DNA of 60,014 bases from Enhydrobacter aerosaccus (GTDB lineage: Bacteria > Pseudomonadota > Alphaproteobacteria > Reyranellales > Reyranellaceae). Shown here piece by piece: positions 7,992-17,423 of the stretch. The stretch covers positions 1-60,014 of the forward strand of contig CAIWTJ010000222.1 of NCBI GenBank assembly GCA_903915535.1, given 5' to 3'. The first letter of the stretch is position 1. Each line of letters opens with the position of its first letter. The notes beneath the pieces are model-generated. The model ran no database searches, had not been told where the DNA came from, and saw nothing but the letters and a program-made list of their open reading frames with translations. The translations under genes and the position numbers were made by a program.

Positions 7992-9071
7992 ATGACCAGT
8001 TCCGATGCCCTGCCGCTGCAGCGCTTCACCATCGTCGAAGTGAACGACCGGGACGTGCCGCTCTGCCTCCGGCTCGCGTCGTCGCTAGCGGGAAAGATCA
8101 CGGCCGACCTCGGCGCCACCGTGCTCAAGATCGAGCCGCCCGGCGGCGATCCGGTGCGACGTGCGCCGCCGCTGCTACCGCAGGGCGAGAGTGCGCTGTT
8201 TCAGTTCCTGAACACGTCCAAGCGCTCGCTGGTGCTCGACCTCGCTGGCGCCGACGGCCGCGCGGCACTCGCCCGGCTCCTCGAAACGGCCGACGCGGTC
8301 CTGTTCGAGGAGCCCGCGTCGGTGGCAGTGCTGGCGCGCGGCGGCAAGGCGACAGCAATCGAGATCGCGGCCTTCCCGGTCGAGATGGATGCGGCCTCCC
8401 GGCCGGTGAGCGAGTTCACCATCCTGGCGCTGGGCGGCCTGCTGCACATGGTGGGCGAGCCCGAGCGCAAGCCCCTGCGGCTGGGCGGCCATCAGGCGTC
8501 CTACGCCGCGGGCCTCACCGCTTTCACCGGCCTCGCCGCCGCTCTCGCCGCGCGCGATGCGGGCCACGCCGCGCCGGCCGTGCGCGTGTCGCTGGCCGAA
8601 GTCATGCAGTGGGTGAACTGGAAGGCGGCCTCCGGTGCCGAAGCGTCGGGCACCTCGCCCGGGCGCGAGGGCAAGGCGTCGGAATTCCAGATCGTTCCCT
8701 GCAGGGATGGCCATGTCGCCGTCGTCTACACCGCCACGCAATGGCCGCAGACGCGCGCGCTGATCGGCGATCCGCGTCTCGCCGACCCGAAGTACAACAC
8801 GCGCGCCGGCCGCCGCCAGCACGTGGCCGAGATCTACACGATCATGACGCCGTGGTTCGCGGACAAGACGCGCGCCGAGATCCAGAAGACCGCGCAGGCC
8901 AAGGGTGTGCCGTTCGGGCCGATCTTCTCGCCGGTCGAACTGCTCGATACCGAGCAGTACGTCGCGCGCGGCTTCCTGGCGACCCTGGGCAAGTACCGTG
9001 TGCCGCAACTTCCCGTGCAATGGAACGGCCGCTCGTTCGCTCCGCGCCCGGCGCCGGAGCTGGCGACATGA
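7992..9071 (+). CDS. CaiB/BaiF class III CoA-transferase-like protein, probably lacking the catalytic Asp
   Basis: 359 residues. Typical N-terminal family blocks are present: ITADLGATVLKIEPPGGDPV and FLNTSKRSLVLDL. In this family the Asp that forms the acyl anhydride sits in a D-x-x-x-G context after the GEP...P segment; here the stretch is GGHQASYAAG and no Asp is seen. It overlaps by ATGA with a second CoA-transferase that does keep an Asp there. I infer that the two form a heteromeric enzyme with one catalytic subunit; the organic-acid substrate is unknown. Confidence 0.85.
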   Translation: MTSSDALPLQRFTIVEVNDRDVPLCLRLASSLAGKITADLGATVLKIEPPGGDPVRRAPPLLPQGESALFQFLNTSKRSLVLDLAGADGRAALARLLETADAVLFEEPASVAVLARGGKATAIEIAAFPVEMDAASRPVSEFTILALGGLLHMVGEPERKPLRLGGHQASYAAGLTAFTGLAAALAARDAGHAAPAVRVSLAEVMQWVNWKAASGAEASGTSPGREGKASEFQIVPCRDGHVAVVYTATQWPQTRALIGDPRLADPKYNTRAGRRQHVAEIYTIMTPWFADKTRAEIQKTAQAKGVPFGPIFSPVELLDTEQYVARGFLATLGKYRVPQLPVQWNGRSFAPRPAPELAT

Positions 9072-10210
9072 GCGGCACCAGAAAGGGAACGAGGCCCCTC
9101 ACCGGCGTGCGCGTCCTCGATTTCGGACTGCTGACGGCGGGCGCCAACACCTCGGCCATGCTGGCCGACCTGGGCGCCGACGTGATCAAGATCGAGTCGG
9201 GCGCCTACCTCGATCCCTTCCGCGTCGTCGGCAAGCCCGACGACAACGACGGCTGGTGGAACCGCTCGCCGCAGTTCCGCTTCACCAACCGCAACAAGCG
9301 CGGCCTAGCCCTCAACCTCAAGGACAAGGACGGCCAGCGCGTCATCCGCGAGCTGGCGGCCAAGTGCGACGTGGTGGTCGAGAACTTCCGCCGCGGCGTG
9401 CTCGATCGCGCGGGCCTGGGCTACCAGGACCTGAAGGCGATCAACCCGCGTATCGTCTTCGCCGCCATCTCGAGCCAGGGCGACACCGGTCCGGAGCGCA
9501 TGAACGTCTCGTTTGGCTCCACGCTCGACGCCACCTCCGGCATCGCCGCCCTCACCGGCTACGAGGGCGAGGAACCGCGCATCTCGGGCATGGACGTGAA
9601 CTATCCCGACCAGATCGTCTCGCTGTTCGCGACCGGCATGGTGATCACCGCCGTCATGGAGGCGCGCCGCACCGGCCAGGGCTGCTTCCTCGATTTCTCG
9701 CAGCGCGAGGTCGCCTCCTTCACCCTCGGCGAGGAAATCCTGGCCGCGTCCGCCCATCCGACCCGCACGCTGGCGCGGCAAGGCAACCGGCAGGAGGGCG
9801 TGGCGCAGCAGGATACATATAGGTGTCGTGACGGACGCTGGATCGCCGTTACGCTTGCGATGCCCGACGCCACGCTGCCCGATTTCTGCGCGGGCCGTGA
9901 CAGCAACGCCGCCGTTGCGGCCCTGCTCGAAAAGGGCATCGCCGCCGCGCCCTGCAACGAGGGGCTCGACCTGCTGCGCGACAGGAGTCTCGCCGGTGTC
10001 ACCGTCGTGCGCGACGAGAAGGGTGGCCTGGTGAAGGGACTGCCCTATCGTCTGGACGGAAAGGGCATCGCGATCGACCGTGCCGCACCCGATCTCGGAC
10101 AGCATACCGAAGAGGTGCTGCGCGAGTTGCTGGGCTACGATGACGCTGCGGTCGCCAAGCTGGCCGAAAAGGGCGTCACCTCGACGGTGCCCAACGTGGG
10201 AGAGGTCTGA
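9068..10210 (+). CDS. CaiB/BaiF class III CoA-transferase
   Basis: 380 residues from ATG at 9068, which overlaps the stop of the preceding paralogue. Family blocks are GVRVLDFG, LADLGADVIKIES, NRNKRGLALNL and VVENFRRGVLDRAGLGY. The putative catalytic Asp is in NYPDQIVS at about residue 181. Class III transferases move CoA between carboxylic acids through an enzyme-bound aspartyl anhydride. The C-terminal third is compact. It is followed after 2 bp by nitronate monooxygenase, so the pair and the next genes look like one operon. Confidence 0.9.
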   Translation: MSGTRKGTRPLTGVRVLDFGLLTAGANTSAMLADLGADVIKIESGAYLDPFRVVGKPDDNDGWWNRSPQFRFTNRNKRGLALNLKDKDGQRVIRELAAKCDVVVENFRRGVLDRAGLGYQDLKAINPRIVFAAISSQGDTGPERMNVSFGSTLDATSGIAALTGYEGEEPRISGMDVNYPDQIVSLFATGMVITAVMEARRTGQGCFLDFSQREVASFTLGEEILAASAHPTRTLARQGNRQEGVAQQDTYRCRDGRWIAVTLAMPDATLPDFCAGRDSNAAVAALLEKGIAAAPCNEGLDLLRDRSLAGVTVVRDEKGGLVKGLPYRLDGKGIAIDRAAPDLGQHTEEVLRELLGYDDAAVAKLAEKGVTSTVPNVGEV

Positions 10211-10212
10211 TC

Positions 10213-11169
10213 ATGGCGCGCGCCGAAGTCCAGAAGCTGATCGATCGCATGGCGATTCCCGTGATCGCCGCGCCGATGTTCCTCGTTTCCAATCCCGCGC
10301 TGACGCTCGCCTGCTGCGGCGAAGGCATCATGGGCAGCTTCCCCGCGCACGGCACGCGCAGCCGCGAGGAATTCCAGGCCTGGCTCGACGAAATGGAAGT
10401 CGGCATCAAGCGCCTCGAGGATGCCGGCAAGAAGCCCGCGCCCTGGGCCGTGAACCTCGTCGTGCACGCGTCCAACCCGCGCTACCAGGGCGACCTCGAA
10501 CTGGTCGAGAAATACAAGGTGCCCGTGGTGCTGACGTCGAAGGGCGCGCCCGGCGACGCGATCAAGCGCATTCACGGCTGGGGCGCGGTCGCCCTGCACG
10601 ACATCGCCAATTATCGCCACGCAGAGAAGGCGCTGGAAGCGGAGGTCGATGGCGTGATCGCCGTGGCCGGCGGCGCGGGCGGCCATACGGGCACAATCAA
10701 TCCCTTCGCGCTGATGAACGAGGTGCGCCAGTTGGGCGATCACTTCGCCGTCATCCTGGCGGGCAGCATCACCACCGGCCGCGACGTGCTGGCCGCGCAG
10801 GCGATGGGTGCGGATGCGGCCTACATCGGCACCCGCTTCATCGCCACGCGCGAGGCGATGGCGGTCGACGCGCACAAGAAGATGATCCTGGACACACGGG
10901 CGACCGACGTCTTCCTCACCTCCTCGATCGACGGCGCGCCGGCCAACTGGCTGACACCCAGTCTCACCGCGGCCGGCATCGATCTCGATGTGCTGCGCAC
11001 GACGCTGCCCAGCAAGGTCGTGGCGGCGCAGGAAAACAAGAAGAAGTGGAAGGACATCTACACGGCGGGCCACGGCGTCGGGAACATCGGCGACATTCCC
11101 ACGGCGGCAGAGCTCTGCCGCCGCCTGATCGATCAATACAGGGAAGCGAAGGCGAAAGTCGCCGCGTGA
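10213..11169 (+). CDS. Nitronate monooxygenase / 2-nitropropane dioxygenase-like FMN enzyme
   Basis: 318 residues. TIM-barrel FMN motifs include IAVAGGAGGHTG and ILAGSITTGRDVLAAQAMGA, with the conserved end-of-barrel GADAAYIGTRF. In the family the enzyme oxidises nitronates to carbonyl compounds and nitrite; several relatives reduce enoyl-CoA or quinones instead. It lies 2 bp after a CoA-transferase and overlaps by GTGA with the ABC transporter ATPase, a context equally compatible with nitro-compound detoxification or with an acyl-CoA role. Confidence 0.87.
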   Translation: MARAEVQKLIDRMAIPVIAAPMFLVSNPALTLACCGEGIMGSFPAHGTRSREEFQAWLDEMEVGIKRLEDAGKKPAPWAVNLVVHASNPRYQGDLELVEKYKVPVVLTSKGAPGDAIKRIHGWGAVALHDIANYRHAEKALEAEVDGVIAVAGGAGGHTGTINPFALMNEVRQLGDHFAVILAGSITTGRDVLAAQAMGADAAYIGTRFIATREAMAVDAHKKMILDTRATDVFLTSSIDGAPANWLTPSLTAAGIDLDVLRTTLPSKVVAAQENKKKWKDIYTAGHGVGNIGDIPTAAELCRRLIDQYREAKAKVAA

Positions 11170-11957
11170 TCAAAATCGCCATCGACAAGCTCGCGAAATC
11201 CTTCGGCGACGATGACCGGCGCACGGTCGCGCTGCACGATTTCGATCTGTCGATCGACGACGGCGAATTCGTCTGCATCGTGGGTCCGAGCGGCTGCGGC
11301 AAGACCACCGTTCTGCGCATCGTGGCCGGCCTCGAGACACCGACGTCCGGCACCGTCACGATCGCGCCCGGGAGCGCCACCGGCCATCCGCAGAATGCCA
11401 TGGTTTTCCAGGAGCACGGGCTCTTCCCGTGGATGACGGTCGTCGACAACGTGGCCTACAGCCTCGAGATGCGCGGCATCGGCAAGCGCGAGCGCCGCGA
11501 ACAAGTGATGCCGTTCCTGGAGAAAATCGGCCTCTCCCGCTTCCACAAGCACTACCCGCGCGATCTGTCGGGCGGCATGCGCCAGAGGGTGAGCCTTGCG
11601 CGGGCCTTCGTGGCCGATCCCGAAATCCTGCTGATGGACGAGCCGTTCGCCGCCCTCGATGCGCAGAACAAGCTGATCCTGCAGGAAGAGCTGCTCCGGA
11701 TCTGGGAGGGCTCGGCCAAGACGGTGCTGTTCATCACCCATGGCATCGACGAGGCGATCGCGCTCGGCGACCGCATCGTGGTCATGACGGCGCAGCCCGG
11801 CCGCATCAAGGAGATCGTGCCGATCGACTTCCCGCGGCCGCGCTCGGTGGCGGAGCTGCGCGCCGATCCGCGATTCGGTGCGCTGGAACTCTCGATCTGG
11901 CGCATGCTGGAGGACGAAGTGCGCACGGCGCGCCGGCAGGAAGAGGCCGCATCATGA
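11166..11957 (+). CDS. NitT/TauT-family ABC transporter ATP-binding protein
   Basis: 263 residues from GTG at 11166, overlapping the previous stop. Walker A GPSGCGKTT, Q-loop MVFQEHGLFPW, signature LSGGMRQRVSLA, Walker B ILLMDEPFAALD and the switch histidine in FITHGIDEA are all intact. The LFPWMTVVDNV segment is typical of SsuB/TauB/NrtD-type ATPases importing nitrate, sulfonates, cyanate or thiamine precursors. The ATPase, permease and binding protein are consecutive, so the importer is complete. Confidence 0.93.
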   Translation: MIKIAIDKLAKSFGDDDRRTVALHDFDLSIDDGEFVCIVGPSGCGKTTVLRIVAGLETPTSGTVTIAPGSATGHPQNAMVFQEHGLFPWMTVVDNVAYSLEMRGIGKRERREQVMPFLEKIGLSRFHKHYPRDLSGGMRQRVSLARAFVADPEILLMDEPFAALDAQNKLILQEELLRIWEGSAKTVLFITHGIDEAIALGDRIVVMTAQPGRIKEIVPIDFPRPRSVAELRADPRFGALELSIWRMLEDEVRTARRQEEAAS

Positions 11958-12712
11958 AGCGCGTCAACCAGGAACGCGCACTCACGATCCTGTCGCCCGT
12001 GGCGGCATTGATCGTCTGGCAGCTTGCGTCGAATGCCGGCCTGGTCAACCAGCGCTACGTGCCCTCGCCGCTTTCCATCGCGGTGGCCGGCTGGGACCTG
12101 GCCCTCTCGGGAGAGCTCGCGCAGCATATCGGCGCCAGCCTGCGCCGGCTGGTCGTCGGCTTCGTGCTGGGCGCCGTGCCGGGCGTGTTCATCGGCATGG
12201 TGATGGGCCTCAACCGCTGGGTCCGCGCCGCCCTCGACCCGCTGGTGGCCGCCCTCTATCCGATCCCCAAGATCGCCCTCCTGCCCCTGCTGATGCTGGT
12301 GTTCGGCCTGGGCGACGGCTCCAAGGTAGTCGTGGTGGCGATGTCGGTGCTGTTCCTGACCATTATCAACATCACGGTGGGTGTGCTTCAGCTCGACAAG
12401 ATCTACTTCGATGTGGCGCGCAATTACGGCACGCCCTGGCCCAAGCTCTTCCGGCGGGTGATCCTGCCCGGCGCGCTCCCCACCATCCTGGCAGGCCTGC
12501 GCATCAGCCTCGGCGTCTCCTTGGTGGTGCTGGTGGGCGCCGAGTTCGTCGCCTCCCAGTCCGGCATCGGCTACCTGATCTGGTCGTCGTGGCAAACGCT
12601 GATGGTCGAGCAGATGTTCGTTGGCATCATTGTGATCACCATCCTCGGCGTCCTTTCGACGCTTTTCCTCCACGAATGCGAGCGGCTTCTGGTACCGTGG
12701 CGCCGTGATTAG
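11954..12712 (+). CDS. NitT/TauT-family ABC transporter permease
   Basis: 252 residues from ATG at 11954 (ATGA overlap with the ATPase gene). About six membrane segments are visible, and the EAA-like cytoplasmic loop (NYGTPWPKLFRRVILPGALP) that docks the ATPase is clear. It belongs to the SsuC/TauC/NrtB group. It forms the inner-membrane channel with the ATPase upstream and the periplasmic binding protein 10 bp downstream. Confidence 0.93.
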   Translation: MKRVNQERALTILSPVAALIVWQLASNAGLVNQRYVPSPLSIAVAGWDLALSGELAQHIGASLRRLVVGFVLGAVPGVFIGMVMGLNRWVRAALDPLVAALYPIPKIALLPLLMLVFGLGDGSKVVVVAMSVLFLTIINITVGVLQLDKIYFDVARNYGTPWPKLFRRVILPGALPTILAGLRISLGVSLVVLVGAEFVASQSGIGYLIWSSWQTLMVEQMFVGIIVITILGVLSTLFLHECERLLVPWRRD

Positions 12713-12722
12713 GAGGTGTCCG

Positions 12723-13721
12723 ATGCGGAAGTCGATACTCGTCGCGCTATGCGGCCTGTGGAGTGCGACGGCCGCCGCCGAGCCGGTCAGGATCGGCGAT
12801 CTCGGCATCCTGGCCGATGCGCCCTTCTATATCGCGATCGAGAAGGGCTACTTCGCCGCCGAAGGCGTCGAGGTGAAGCTCGAACGTTTCCAATCGGCGG
12901 CGCAGGCCACCGCACCGCTGTCGCAGAACCAGGTGCAGGTCGTGGGCGGCGGCGTCAGCGCCGGACTCTACAATGCCTTCGCCCGCGACTGGCCGGTCCG
13001 CATCGTCATGGCGCGCACCCGCGACATGCCGGGCTTCTCCAGCGACACGCTGGTGATGCGCAACGACCTCAAGGGCAAGATCAAGTCGGCCAAGGACCTC
13101 AAGGGCCGCGTCATCGCGGTCAACGCCCCGTCGTCGGTCCTGCACTACATGCTGGGCAAGCTCATGGAGTCCGAGGGCCTCACCATCGAGGACGTGCAAA
13201 CCGTCAGCATGGCCTGGCCCAGCATGGGGCCCGGCATGGAATCCCACGCGATCGACGGCGGCACCGTGGTCGAGCCGTTCGCCGAGCTGTTCAGCCAGAA
13301 GAACTATTCCTTCCCGTTCCGCCGCGCCGCCGACTTCATGAAGCCGCCGCTCGAAGTCTCGGTGATGCTCTACAGCAAGGAATGGACGGACAAGAGTCCG
13401 GACCAGGCCAAGGCCTTCAGCGTGGCCTTCATGAAGGGCGTGCGCGACTACTACGACGCCATGAAGGGCGGCCCCAAGCGCGCCGAAGTCATCCAGATCT
13501 GCATCAAGTACACCAGCCTCAAGGACAAGGCCCTGTACGACAAGATGCAGTGGAGCTACATGGACCCCAATGGCGAGATTTCGCTGGAAGGCCTCGCCGA
13601 CCAGCAAGAGTGGTATGCCAAGCAGGGGGTGGTGGCCAAGAAGGCCAGCCTGCAAGGTATGGTCGATCGCCGCTTCCTCGACTACGCCCTGCAGAAGCTG
13701 GGCAAGGTCGACGTCAAATAG
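12723..13721 (+). CDS. NMT1/THI5-like ABC transporter substrate-binding protein
   Basis: 332 residues. I choose ATG at 12723 because GGAGGTG precedes it by 6 bp and it gives a proper signal peptide (MRKSILVALCGLWSATAAAEP); a start at 12705 would add a polar extension. APFYIAIEKGYFAAEGVEV is the hallmark of the NMT1/SsuA/NrtA group, which binds pyrimidines, sulfonates, nitrate or related small molecules. It is the ligand-binding part of the importer encoded just upstream; the Rieske oxygenase 15 bp downstream suggests that the ligand may be the substrate it oxidises. Confidence 0.9.
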   Translation: MRKSILVALCGLWSATAAAEPVRIGDLGILADAPFYIAIEKGYFAAEGVEVKLERFQSAAQATAPLSQNQVQVVGGGVSAGLYNAFARDWPVRIVMARTRDMPGFSSDTLVMRNDLKGKIKSAKDLKGRVIAVNAPSSVLHYMLGKLMESEGLTIEDVQTVSMAWPSMGPGMESHAIDGGTVVEPFAELFSQKNYSFPFRRAADFMKPPLEVSVMLYSKEWTDKSPDQAKAFSVAFMKGVRDYYDAMKGGPKRAEVIQICIKYTSLKDKALYDKMQWSYMDPNGEISLEGLADQQEWYAKQGVVAKKASLQGMVDRRFLDYALQKLGKVDVK

Positions 13722-13736
13722 CCGTCGGAGAAGTCC

Positions 13737-15023
13737 ATGGCCGAACCATCATCCGTCGTTCGTCTTTCCGCCCGGGCCGAGGATTGCCTGCGCACAGGAC
13801 CGGGCACGCCAGCCGGCCGCTACCTGCGCCAGTTCTGGCAGCCGATCTATCACTCGGTCGACCTGAAGGCCGGCAGCGCCGTCACGATCCGCATCATGAG
13901 CGAGGACTTCACGCTCTATCGCGGCGAGACCGGAACGCCGCACCTGGTCGATGCCAAATGCCCCCATCGTGGCACGCGCCTGTCGTCGGGCTGGATCGAG
14001 GGCGATGCGCTGCGCTGCTTCTATCACGGCTGGAAGTTCGATAGCGCCGGCGCCTGTGTCGAGCAGCCGGCCGAAGAGGACGCCTTCTGCCACAAGGTCT
14101 CGATCGCTTCCTATCCGTTGCGTGAATATCTCGGACTGGTCTTCGCCTTCCTCGGCACCGGCCAGCCGCCCGAGTTTCCGCTGCAGCCCGAGTTCGAGCA
14201 TTTCGACGGCATGGTCGAGATCGATTCCTACAGCCGCGATTGCAACTACTTCCAGAACCTCGAGAACGCGCTCGACATGAGCCACATCGGCTTCGTGCAC
14301 GGCGACAATGTCGCGATCTTCAAGGGCATCGGTCTCGGCCGCGCGCTCGACGCCGAGGAATCGGCGTGGGGCGTGACCTACGGCTTTACGCGACCCGACG
14401 GCCAGAAGCGCGTGCAGCAGTTCGGCATGCCCAATATCTTTTACCTGACGGCGCTGCCGACCGATCCCGAAGTGGGCTGGCAGGAATCGATGTTCTGGTG
14501 GGTGCCCATCGACGACGTGAGCCACATGCAGTTCAGCGTCCATCGCGTCCCCGCGCAGGGCGACGTGGCCGCGCGCATCCACGCCCGCCGCCAGGCCCGG
14601 CGCACCGACATCACCATCCGTCACCAGGATCTCGCGCGCGACGTGCTCGAGGGCCGAGTGTCGATGCGCGACATCGACAAGAGCAAGGTCGATCTCGTGC
14701 GCCTTCAGGATGACGTGGCGCAGGTCGGCCAGGGCTTGATCACCGACCGCGACGGCGAGCGGCTGGGCCGTGCCGACGTGGGCGTGATCGCCATCCGTCG
14801 CCTGTGGGAGCGCGAGCTCAACGCCTTCGCCGAAGGTCGCCCGCTCAAGCAGTGGAAGCGCGATGCCACGCTCGTGCCGCGTGCCTGGGGCCTCGCCGGC
14901 AATCCCGCGCAGATCGGCGGCAGCGGCACCGGCGGCACGAAGGTCGCCGAGGTGATCGACGTGCGCCCGCATGTCGAGATCGCGGTCCAGCTCAAGGCGC
15001 TGCACGCACCTCTGGATAAATGA
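13737..15023 (+). CDS. Rieske non-heme iron oxygenase, phthalate-dioxygenase-like alpha subunit
   Basis: 428 residues. The Rieske cluster ligands are in CPHRGT and CFYHGW (about residues 80 and 100), and the mononuclear iron site is NALDMSHIGFVHG (His, His) near residue 180. The order and size match the homotrimeric group that includes phthalate 4,5-dioxygenase and several N- or O-demethylases (for example vanillate and dicamba demethylase). No dedicated reductase or ferredoxin is adjacent. Its stop overlaps the M24 gene start by ATGA, and a class III (formaldehyde-type) alcohol dehydrogenase follows, which favours a demethylase role. That is an inference. Confidence 0.9.
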   Translation: MAEPSSVVRLSARAEDCLRTGPGTPAGRYLRQFWQPIYHSVDLKAGSAVTIRIMSEDFTLYRGETGTPHLVDAKCPHRGTRLSSGWIEGDALRCFYHGWKFDSAGACVEQPAEEDAFCHKVSIASYPLREYLGLVFAFLGTGQPPEFPLQPEFEHFDGMVEIDSYSRDCNYFQNLENALDMSHIGFVHGDNVAIFKGIGLGRALDAEESAWGVTYGFTRPDGQKRVQQFGMPNIFYLTALPTDPEVGWQESMFWWVPIDDVSHMQFSVHRVPAQGDVAARIHARRQARRTDITIRHQDLARDVLEGRVSMRDIDKSKVDLVRLQDDVAQVGQGLITDRDGERLGRADVGVIAIRRLWERELNAFAEGRPLKQWKRDATLVPRAWGLAGNPAQIGGSGTGGTKVAEVIDVRPHVEIAVQLKALHAPLDK

Positions 15024-16276
15024 GACCCGGCGGGAAGACACCGGAGGCCGGGCCGCAACTGACCCTGGCCGAACGCGACCGCCGTTACGCCGGCCTGCGC
15101 GCGCTGATGGAGACGCAGGGCTTCGACGCCATTGTCGTCGGCAGCTTCCAGGGCCGCGAGCGGCTCGAGTCCTACCTGATCGACGACTTCCTCGACTCAG
15201 TCGTCGTCCTGCCGCGCACAAGCGACCCCGTTCTGCTGGCCTTCGGCGGCTCGCGCATCAGCCGCATCTTCGAGAGCCAGCGCCGTGGCCACGATGTCTG
15301 GGTGCCCGACGTGCGCATGAGCGCCGGCGGCGCCAAGGTCGCCGAGGTGCTGAAAGAGCGCGGCCTTGCTCGCGGACGCATCGGGCTGGTCGGCTTCGGC
15401 CCCACCGCCCCTGGAGAGGCTGAGGGGCTGCTGCCGCTGGGCTTCCACACCAACTTCGTGAAGGCGCTCCCCGACGCCACGATCGGCGACTTCACCCTCG
15501 CCTTCACCGACTTCATGCTGGTGAAGAGCGCGCAGGAGATCGCGCTGCTGCGCTTTGCCGCGAAGGTGAGCGAAGAGGCCTGCAAGGTGATGATGGAGGT
15601 CTCGCGGCCCGGCGTCAGCGAGGCCTCGGTCTATGCCGACACGGTGCGCGAAATCCATCGCTGGGGCTGCGACCTGCGTTACCCCTTCTTCAGCCTTCAA
15701 TCGGGCAAGGATAATATCGGCTGGGGCGTGCCCCGCTGGAGCCTGCGCGCCGAGCCGCCCCGCATCCTGGAAGCGGGCGACCTGGTGCAGGCGGAGATCC
15801 ACACGATCTATGGCGGCGTCGAAGGTCAGGTGAACATGTCGGTCTGCCTCGATCCGGCGGACGACGTGGTGCATCGGCTCGAAGCGGTCGCGCGCCAATC
15901 CTATGAAGCCGGCCTCGCCGCGTTGAAGCCCGGCGTCACCTTCGCGTCGGTCGTCCACGCCATGGAGAAGCCGCTGGCAGAGGCCGGCTGCTGGAGCAAG
16001 ACACCGCTCCTCCACACCCTGACGTTCGGCTCGACCGGCTTCACGCCAGTCAACCGCGAGCAACTGAAAGGCACGCGCGACGAAGCGGTCGAGGGCGATG
16101 CAAAACCCGGCATCCGCCGCGGCGATCTTGTCCTGAAGGAAGGCATGAGCCTGGAGCTCGAGCCCAACGCCTGTCTCGGCATGGTGCGGGTGAATATCGG
16201 CGCCGGCGTGCTGGTGACGTCGCGCGGTGCGGAAGAGCTCAATTCACTCGCGACTCGGGTCCAGCACGTGCGCTAG
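15020..16276 (+). CDS. M24 pita-bread-fold protein (creatinase/Xaa-Pro aminopeptidase family) lacking canonical metal ligands
   Basis: 418 residues, ATGA overlap with the Rieske gene. An N-terminal creatinase-type domain (about 1-150) is followed by the pita-bread catalytic domain. The expected metal-binding Asp in GDLV-x-x-D-x-G reads GDLVQAEIH, the second Asp region reads GGVEGQVN, and the last Glu (RxE) reads VNIGAG; only LELEPN keeps a Glu. A dinuclear metal site is therefore unlikely. That resembles creatinase, which is metal-free and hydrolyses creatine to sarcosine and urea, but other non-peptidase members exist. Activity on a C-N bond is the best guess. Confidence 0.8.
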   Translation: MRPGGKTPEAGPQLTLAERDRRYAGLRALMETQGFDAIVVGSFQGRERLESYLIDDFLDSVVVLPRTSDPVLLAFGGSRISRIFESQRRGHDVWVPDVRMSAGGAKVAEVLKERGLARGRIGLVGFGPTAPGEAEGLLPLGFHTNFVKALPDATIGDFTLAFTDFMLVKSAQEIALLRFAAKVSEEACKVMMEVSRPGVSEASVYADTVREIHRWGCDLRYPFFSLQSGKDNIGWGVPRWSLRAEPPRILEAGDLVQAEIHTIYGGVEGQVNMSVCLDPADDVVHRLEAVARQSYEAGLAALKPGVTFASVVHAMEKPLAEAGCWSKTPLLHTLTFGSTGFTPVNREQLKGTRDEAVEGDAKPGIRRGDLVLKEGMSLELEPNACLGMVRVNIGAGVLVTSRGAEELNSLATRVQHVR

Positions 16277-16302
16277 GCTCCCGCCATCAGGGAGACGCCA
16301 CA

Positions 16303-17415
16303 GTGAAGACAAAGGCAGCGGTCTGTTTCGAGGCCGGCAAGAACCTCGAGATCGAGATGGTCGACCTCGAAGGCCCCAAGTTCGGCGAAGTGCTGGTCGA
16401 GATCAAGGCGTCCGGCGTCTGCCACACCGACGAGTTCACCCGCTCGGGCGGCGATCCCGAAGGCCTCTTCCCCGTGATTTTTGGCCATGAGGGCGCGGGC
16501 GTCGTGGTCGATGTCGGCCCGGGCATCGTGTCGCTCAAGAAGGGCGACCACGTGATCCCGCTCTACACGCCCGAATGCCGCCAGTGCAAATCCTGCCTCT
16601 CGGGCAAGACCAACCTCTGCACGGCGATTCGCGGCACACAGGGCCAGGGCGTGATGCCCGACGGCACCTCGCGCTTCTCGCTGAAGGGCAGGAAGATCCA
16701 TCACTACATGGGCTGCTCGACCTTCTCGAACTACACGGTGCTGCCGGAGATTGCGCTCGCGAAGATCCGTCCCGACGCGCCGTTCGACAAGGTCTGCTAC
16801 ATCGGCTGCGGCGTGACCACCGGCATCGGCGCGGTGATCAACACTGCCAAGGTCCAGGCCGGCGACAACGTCGTGGTGTTCGGGCTCGGCGGCATCGGCC
16901 TCAACGTCCTGCAAGGGGCGCGCATGGTCGGCGCCAACATGATCGTGGGCGTCGACCTCAATCCCGATCGCGAGGCGCTCGGCCGCAAGTTCGGCATGAC
17001 GCATTTCGTCAATCCCAGGACTCTGGGCGACAAGGATCTCGTGGCCCATCTGGTCGAGCTGACCGATGGCGGCGCGGACTATTCCTTCGAATGCGTCGGC
17101 AGCACAAAGCTGATGCGCCAGGCGCTGGAGTGCTGCCATCGCGGCTGGGGCAAGTCGATCATTATCGGCGTCGCGGGCGCGGGACAGGAAATCTCGACAC
17201 GTCCGTTCCAGCTCGTCACCGGCCGCTCGTGGATGGGCACGGCCTTCGGCGGCGCCAAGGGCCGGCGCGACGTGCCGAAGATCGTCGACTGGTACATGGA
17301 CAAGAAGATCGACATCGATTCGCTGATCACCCACGTGATGCCGGTCGAGAAGATCAACGACGCGTTTCACCTGATGCACGAGGGCAAGTCGATCCGTTCG
17401 GTCGTCACCTTCTAG
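16303..17415 (+). CDS. frmA: Class III zinc alcohol dehydrogenase (S-(hydroxymethyl)glutathione dehydrogenase type)
   Basis: 370 residues from GTG at 16303. Catalytic zinc ligands are Cys in GVCHTDE and His-Glu in GHEGAG; the structural zinc lobe is [23 protein letters not shown] binds NAD. The segment [17 protein letters not shown] is characteristic of class III enzymes, which oxidise the glutathione adduct of formaldehyde (and reduce S-nitrosoglutathione). No S-formylglutathione hydrolase is adjacent; an MBL-fold hydrolase follows after 8 bp. A formaldehyde-releasing step upstream, such as Rieske demethylation, would explain its position. A -10-like GCTAGGCT lies about 25 bp upstream of the start. 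Confidence 0.9.
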   Translation: MKTKAAVCFEAGKNLEIEMVDLEGPKFGEVLVEIKASGVCHTDEFTRSGGDPEGLFPVIFGHEGAGVVVDVGPGIVSLKKGDHVIPLYTPECRQCKSCLSGKTNLCTAIRGTQGQGVMPDGTSRFSLKGRKIHHYMGCSTFSNYTVLPEIALAKIRPDAPFDKVCYIGCGVTTGIGAVINTAKVQAGDNVVVFGLGGIGLNVLQGARMVGANMIVGVDLNPDREALGRKFGMTHFVNPRTLGDKDLVAHLVELTDGGADYSFECVGSTKLMRQALECCHRGWGKSIIIGVAGAGQEISTRPFQLVTGRSWMGTAFGGAKGRRDVPKIVDWYMDKKIDIDSLITHVMPVEKINDAFHLMHEGKSIRSVVTF

Positions 17416-17423
17416 GAGGCAGC

